Shown here in pieces: positions 5,089-8,718 of a DNA stretch of 8,718 nucleotides. The translations under genes were made by a program, and so were the position numbers. The notes beneath the pieces are model-generated. The model was not told the DNA's origin. It made no database searches and saw only the letters and a list, made by a program, of their open reading frames with translations. This DNA comes from Flavobacteriaceae bacterium (GTDB taxonomy: Bacteria; Bacteroidota; Bacteroidia; Flavobacteriales; Flavobacteriaceae). The stretch is taken from contig JABSPN010000112.1 of NCBI GenBank assembly GCA_013214425.1, positions 1 through 8,718 on the forward strand. Reading direction: 5' to 3'. Within the stretch, counting starts at the first letter, position 1. Each line of letters starts with the position of its first letter.

Positions 5089-6351
5089 TTATTGATACAG
5101 CAAATATTGCTTTCTAATTGTATTGTAGTGATCCAATCCTTCTTTCCAGGAAGCTTTGATTTCTTCTTCAGATAACCCAGCTTCGATTTGTTCTTGTAAC
5201 TTTTTAGTCCCGGCCAGTTTGACGAAAAAAGGTTTAAAAAAACCTTCTGTAGTTTCCATTTGCCTGTAAAACTCAATTAAATAAGATAAGTCAAGTTTGT
5301 TTTTCTTTTCTGCTTTGGAAAGATCATAACCATAACAAGCTTTTCCTTCATGCTTCGGGTGTTTAGCTCCTTCATTAGGTTGTGGTGTAAAATAAAAGGA
5401 AAATTGTTTTTTATCAGCTCCAGGTTCACCAATCACTTGAAACTGTTTATTAGTCCCTCGACCTACGCTTATCGGTGTTCCCTCAAACAAGCATAGGCTT
5501 GGATAAAGATTAATCGATTGCGCATTCGGTAAGTTTGGAGAAGGCTTAATGGGTAAGTCATAACTTTTATCATGACTGTAGTTGGCACATTCAATAATAG
5601 TAATTTCAGATTGAGTCCCATTTTCTAACCATTTTTCACCATTAATCATTTTTGCGTATTCACCAATTGTCATTCCATGTACAATAGGTATGGGATGCAT
5701 TCCTACAAAGCTTTTATGTTCCTTTTCTAATATGGGTCCGTCTGTATAATGTCCGTTAGGATTCGGTCTGTCCAGAATCAATAGCGAGATATTATTTTCA
5801 GCACAAGCTTCCATGATATAATGAAGTGTTGAGATATAGGTGTAAAAACGAGCTCCTACATCCTGAATATCAAAAATCATGAGGTCTATTCCTGAAAGTT
5901 GTTCAGCAGATGGTTTTTTGTTTTTTCCGTAGAGCGATAAAATCGGCAAACCAGTTTTGGTGTCTTTACCGTCTTTTACAATTTCTCCGGCATCAGCTTT
6001 TCCTCTAAATCCGTGTTCAGGAGCAAATACTTTGATAACCTCTATGTTTTGACTCAATAAAGAATCGACTAAATGCGTTTGTTTCGCTTCGGAATGTTGT
6101 TCGGTATGATAAATCACAGAAGTCTGATTAGCAACCACACCAATCTTTTTGCCTTTTAATAAGGATAGATAGGTTGAAGTTTGTTGTGCACCAGTTTGAA
6201 TTGAGGTTGTTTTTTCTTCAAGAACAACTTCTTTAGTTAAGGTAGTTTCAGGCGACTTTTTACTCATATTTTGCCCACATGCGCAAAACAATGTTAAATT
6301 GCATAATAAAACCAATCTGAAACCTGTATTTTTGAGATTTGTAAAAGTCAA
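5089..6351 (-). CDS. namZ: DUF1343 exo-beta-N-acetylmuramidase (NamZ-like, GH171) lipoprotein
   Basis: NamZ enzymes release terminal N-acetylmuramic acid from peptidoglycan fragments, as shown for B. subtilis NamZ (formerly YbbC). The 420-residue protein has the full DUF1343 region from about residue 60. KGKKIGVVANQTS is at 67-78, and FAPEHGFRG (109-117) carries the conserved EHG, whose Glu112 is a catalytic candidate. FDIQDVGARFYTY is at 160-172, DRPNPNG at 194-200, SPNLPN at 271-276 and FEGTPISVGRGT at 289-300. The N-terminus is a signal with a non-ideal lipobox FCAC (Cys25), predicting a lipoprotein facing the periplasm and fitting a role in wall recycling. No in-frame ATG precedes the signal, so I take the TTG at 6351; the next ATG (Met29) would remove the signal. 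The start lies 11 bp from a divergent permease. Function is by family; the start is moderately sure. Confidence 0.92.
   Translation of the reverse strand: MTFTNLKNTGFRLVLLCNLTLFCACGQNMSKKSPETTLTKEVVLEEKTTSIQTGAQQTSTYLSLLKGKKIGVVANQTSVIYHTEQHSEAKQTHLVDSLLSQNIEVIKVFAPEHGFRGKADAGEIVKDGKDTKTGLPILSLYGKNKKPSAEQLSGIDLMIFDIQDVGARFYTYISTLHYIMEACAENNISLLILDRPNPNGHYTDGPILEKEHKSFVGMHPIPIVHGMTIGEYAKMINGEKWLENGTQSEITIIECANYSHDKSYDLPIKPSPNLPNAQSINLYPSLCLFEGTPISVGRGTNKQFQVIGEPGADKKQFSFYFTPQPNEGAKHPKHEGKACYGYDLSKAEKKNKLDLSYLIEFYRQMETTEGFFKPFFVKLAGTKKLQEQIEAGLSEEEIKASWKEGLDHYNTIRKQYLLYQ
6327..6334 (+). promoter_or_regulatory. Possible -7 box for the permease gene, inside the namZ 5' end
   Basis: TATTTTTG matches TAnnTTTG exactly and lies 28 bases before the permease TTG, within the coding start of the divergent namZ-like gene. 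With only 11 bp between the genes, the promoter has to be located like this. No well-spaced -33 element is visible. Confidence 0.35.
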
Positions 6352-6362
6352 TTTATAAAGTA

Positions 6363-7625
6363 TTGAAATTAGAATATTTTATAGCAAAACGAATAATTGC
6401 TGCTAAGACGTATAAAAGTAGTATATCCTCACCAATTATAAAAATTGGGATAACTGCAATTGCCTTAGGTGTGATCATGATGTTGGTTTCTGTTGCCACT
6501 GGAACGGGCTTGAAAATTAAAGTACGCGATAAAATAGCAGCATTTAACGGACATGTATTAATTTCAAATTACGACAATAATCTTTCCGAAGTTTCATTAA
6601 ATCCCATTTCAAGTATCTGTGATTTTTATCCTGAATTTACAGCTGTAGAAGAAGTAACGCATATACAAGCAGTAGCAAAAAAAGCAGGAATAGTAAGAAC
6701 AGCAGATACATTTGAGGGAATAAATTTTAAAGGAGTTGATTCTTTATATGATTGGAAATACTTCAACGAGTTTTTAGTGTCTGGAAGAGTCCCTGAAATC
6801 TCAGTAGAAGTAAATGCTGAGGTAATGATCTCAGAATACCTTGCTAATCGATTAGGACTTTCCTTAGAGGATAGAATGAATACCTATTTTTTGAAGGATG
6901 ATACGAATAAAAACCCTAATCTTAGAGTATTTAAAATAGTGGGGATTTACAATTCAGGATTTCAGGAGTTCGATTCTAATATTGTAATGGGTGACATCAG
7001 ACATATCAGAAGAATGAATAAATGGAAAACCGATGAAATTGGAAATTTTGAAGTGTTTATAGAAGATTTTTCAGACATTGAAAGAGTTGGGAATTTGATT
7101 TATGAAAATAGTTATATCGATATTAAGGATAGTGGAAGTTATACCTCATTAGATGTAAAGACAATCGACAAGAAATACCACAATGCTTTTGAGTGGCTAA
7201 AAATGTTTGATTTTAATATAGCAGCCATCATTACACTTATGATTATCGTAGCGGGAATTAACATGATTACTGCCTTATTGGTACTCATTCTTGAGAGAAC
7301 ACAAATGATAGGTTTGTTAAAAGCAATGGGAAGCACAAACGCCAGTGTCAGAAAGATCTTTTTATACAATGCGGGTTATCTAATTATTAGAGGGCTTGTA
7401 ATAGGAAATATTATCGGAATTGGATTATTGTTGATTCAAAAATACTTCAAGATTGTGACCTTGGAACCCAAAACATATTACGTTTCAGAAGCTCCAGTTA
7501 ATTTTGATATTTGGCATATTCTTTTCGTTAATGTGGGAACATTTATCCTATGCTTTTTGATGTTGCTGATTCCTTCTTTTGTGATCAGTAAAATTTCTCC
7601 TGTAAAAGCTATTCGATTTGACTAG
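6363..7625 (+). CDS. FtsX-like ABC transporter permease, LolC/E type
   Basis: A 420-residue inner-membrane protein with the four-helix FtsX/MacB/LolC plan. TM1 is at about 25-47. A periplasmic domain of about 235 residues (50-284) follows, then TM2 about 285-310, TM3 about 334-358 and TM4 about 385-408. The cytoplasmic turn after TM2, ERTQMIGLLKAMGST (311-325), is the usual contact with the ATPase subunit, and the end ISPVKAIRFD is typical for the family. LolC/E proteins extract lipoproteins for transport to the outer membrane together with LolD. No ATP-binding subunit is encoded next to it here, so it must use one from elsewhere. The start is TTG at 6363 (MKLEYFIAKRI); this N-terminus matches how Bacteroidota homologues begin, and no in-frame ATG lies near. 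Lipoprotein transport is inferred; other mechanotransmitting FtsX-like roles remain possible. Confidence 0.9.
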   Translation: MKLEYFIAKRIIAAKTYKSSISSPIIKIGITAIALGVIMMLVSVATGTGLKIKVRDKIAAFNGHVLISNYDNNLSEVSLNPISSICDFYPEFTAVEEVTHIQAVAKKAGIVRTADTFEGINFKGVDSLYDWKYFNEFLVSGRVPEISVEVNAEVMISEYLANRLGLSLEDRMNTYFLKDDTNKNPNLRVFKIVGIYNSGFQEFDSNIVMGDIRHIRRMNKWKTDEIGNFEVFIEDFSDIERVGNLIYENSYIDIKDSGSYTSLDVKTIDKKYHNAFEWLKMFDFNIAAIITLMIIVAGINMITALLVLILERTQMIGLLKAMGSTNASVRKIFLYNAGYLIIRGLVIGNIIGIGLLLIQKYFKIVTLEPKTYYVSEAPVNFDIWHILFVNVGTFILCFLMLLIPSFVISKISPVKAIRFD

Positions 7626-7632
7626 TATGTCA

Positions 7633-7640
7633 TAAGTTTG
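7633..7640 (+). promoter_or_regulatory. -7 promoter box of the cystathionine beta-synthase-like gene
   Basis: TAAGTTTG fits the TAnnTTTG consensus exactly and ends 19 bases before the ATG at 7660, in the 34-bp gap after the permease. The nearest TTTG (7617-7620) is only 12 bases upstream, too close for a standard -33 element. The gene may therefore have its own start or simply be read through from the permease. Confidence 0.4.
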
Positions 7641-7659
7641 CAATTCAAATTAAATTCTC

Positions 7660-8718
7660 ATGAAATACGCAAAAAATGTTCTTGAAACTATCGGGAACAC
7701 TCCTTTGGTAAAATTGAATAGTGTTGCTTCGGAAGTAGATGCTTTGGTATTAGCTAAGGTAGAGACGTTTAATCCTGGAAATTCAGTAAAAGATAGAATG
7801 GCTATCAAGATGATAGAAGATGCTGAAGCTGATGGAAGATTAAAACCAGGAGGAACTATTATTGAAGGAACCTCAGGAAATACAGGTATGGGATTAGCAC
7901 TGGGTGCTATTGTAAAAGGGTATAAATTGATTTGTGTTATTTCAGACAAGCAGTCTAAAGAGAAAATGGACATCTTAAGAGCTGTTGGAGCTGAAGTTGT
8001 AGTATGTCCTACCAATGTCGAACCAGACGATCCACGTTCTTATTATTCAGTTTCTAGAAGACTTTCAGAAGAAACACCAAATGCCTGGTATGTAAATCAA
8101 TATGACAATCCGTCAAATGCGATTGCTCATTACGAACAAACAGGTCCAGAGATTTGGGAACAAACTGAAGGTAAATTGACTCATTTTGTAGTAGGTGTTG
8201 GAACAGGAGGAACGATTTCAGGAATAGGGAAATATTTAAAAGAGAAAAACCCTGATATCAAGATTTGGGGAGTAGATACTTACGGATCTGTTTTCAAAAA
8301 GTATCATGAGACTGGAGTATTTGACGAGAATGAAATCTACCCTTATATCACGGAGGGGATTGGAGAAGATATCTTACCAAAAAATGTGAACTTTGACATC
8401 ATAGATGGGTTTACAAAAGTTACCGATAAAGATGCTGCTGTATATACTAGAAGAATTGCAAAAGAAGAGGGGATCTTTGTTGGGAATTCGGCAGGATCTG
8501 CAATAAAAGGATTGTTACAATTGAAAGAGCATTTCGGCCCAGATGATTTAGTGGTGGTGTTATTCCACGATCACGGAAGTCGTTATGTAGGGAAAATGTT
8601 TAATGACGATTGGATGAAGGAAAGAGGCTTCCTTGAAGAAAAGGTGACAGTTGCAGCTGATCTAATTAAAGGACATATAGACAAGCCCCTGGTGACAGTT
8701 AGAACAGAGGAGTTAGTC
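7660..8718 (+). CDS. PLP-dependent cystathionine beta-synthase/cysteine synthase, right-partial
   Basis: This is a fold-type II PLP enzyme that joins a thiol or sulfide to serine or O-acetylserine in cysteine/cystathionine metabolism, in the cytoplasm. The frame is open for 353 codons to the window edge without a stop. ETIGNTPLVKLN is at 9-20, and NPGNSVKDRM holds the PLP lysine, Lys44. TSGNTGMG (71-78) is the substrate loop and GVGTGGT (179-185) the phosphate-binding loop. GNSAGSA (275-281) holds the residue near the pyridine nitrogen, and HDHGSRYVGKM (303-313) resembles cystathionine beta-synthase more than CysK. The final stretch FLEEKVTVAADLIKGH reads like the linker that precedes a C-terminal CBS domain pair in Bacteroidota homologues, so about 100 more residues are expected beyond the window. 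No haem-binding N-terminus is present. It is 34 bp downstream of the permease. Choice between cystathionine and cysteine synthase activity is open. Confidence 0.93.
   Translation, partial: MKYAKNVLETIGNTPLVKLNSVASEVDALVLAKVETFNPGNSVKDRMAIKMIEDAEADGRLKPGGTIIEGTSGNTGMGLALGAIVKGYKLICVISDKQSKEKMDILRAVGAEVVVCPTNVEPDDPRSYYSVSRRLSEETPNAWYVNQYDNPSNAIAHYEQTGPEIWEQTEGKLTHFVVGVGTGGTISGIGKYLKEKNPDIKIWGVDTYGSVFKKYHETGVFDENEIYPYITEGIGEDILPKNVNFDIIDGFTKVTDKDAAVYTRRIAKEEGIFVGNSAGSAIKGLLQLKEHFGPDDLVVVLFHDHGSRYVGKMFNDDWMKERGFLEEKVTVAADLIKGHIDKPLVTVRTEELV

Noticed and set aside
5049..5276. Open minus frame of 75 codons across the namZ/YkgJ convergence
   Set aside because: Out of frame with the conserved namZ-like C-terminus, low complexity Lys/Leu/Ser, no recognisable domain.
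6348..6355. TAAATTTG on the minus strand, an exact -7 box match
   Set aside because: It overlaps the namZ-like TTG start itself, which would place transcription inside the signal peptide; no suitable -33 element is present.
7139..7369. Open minus frame of 76 codons with hydrophobic stretches
   Set aside because: Antisense to transmembrane helices of the permease; hydrophobicity is a by-product of that.
7650..8015. Open minus frame of 121 codons
   Set aside because: Antisense to the PLP enzyme, whose + frame carries all catalytic motifs and is open to the window edge.

Overview
The window looks like ordinary chromosome from a Bacteroidota bacterium, most likely of the Flavobacteriaceae. The DNA is AT-rich, Shine-Dalgarno sequences are weak or absent, several genes carry the Bacteroidota -7 promoter box TAnnTTTG just upstream of the start, and the protein set is typical of that group (DUF2911 protein, DUF1343/NamZ lipoprotein, LolC/E-like permease starting MKLEYFIAKR, CBS-type PLP enzyme, YkgJ cysteine-cluster protein).

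Layout from left to right. (1) Positions 1-132 read on the + strand as the end of a phage virion or tail-fibre-like beta domain with a YTKIG motif. At about 113-134 this runs into the 3' end of a minus-strand HerA-like ATPase gene (DUF853/YjgR type, 6-1568), whose own C-terminus looks replaced. (2) A divergent + gene encodes a RidA-family protein with a lipoprotein signal (1648-2088). It converges on a small cysteine-containing lipoprotein of unknown function (2094-2447, minus). (3) queE, for 7-deazaguanine biosynthesis (2539-3168, +), converges across a strong hairpin terminator on a secreted DUF2911 protein (3237-3782, minus). An SAM methyltransferase lies upstream of that on the same strand (3865-4566, minus). 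(4) Divergent from the methyltransferase is a YkgJ-type cysteine-cluster protein (4594-5088, +). Its stop codon abuts the stop codon of a NamZ-like exo-N-acetylmuramidase lipoprotein (5089-6351, minus). (5) Divergent from namZ, across only 11 bp and with both genes apparently starting at TTG, is an FtsX/LolC-like permease (6363-7625, +). It is followed by a PLP-dependent cystathionine beta-synthase or cysteine synthase that runs off the right edge (7660 to beyond 8718).

The genes do not form one pathway. They cover DNA or ATPase housekeeping, envelope and lipoprotein functions, tRNA modification precursor synthesis and sulfur amino acid metabolism. Orientation flips at seven of nine gene junctions, so most genes are probably transcribed singly. 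No tRNA, rRNA, CRISPR array, insertion sequence or defence system is visible. No intergenic stretch exceeds 100 bases.

The one real anomaly is the left-edge junction between a phage-like coding fragment and the truncated end of the DUF853 gene. It could be a genuine recombination or insertion, or an assembly chimera joined through a short shared word. I see no clear new multi-gene system in the rest of the window.
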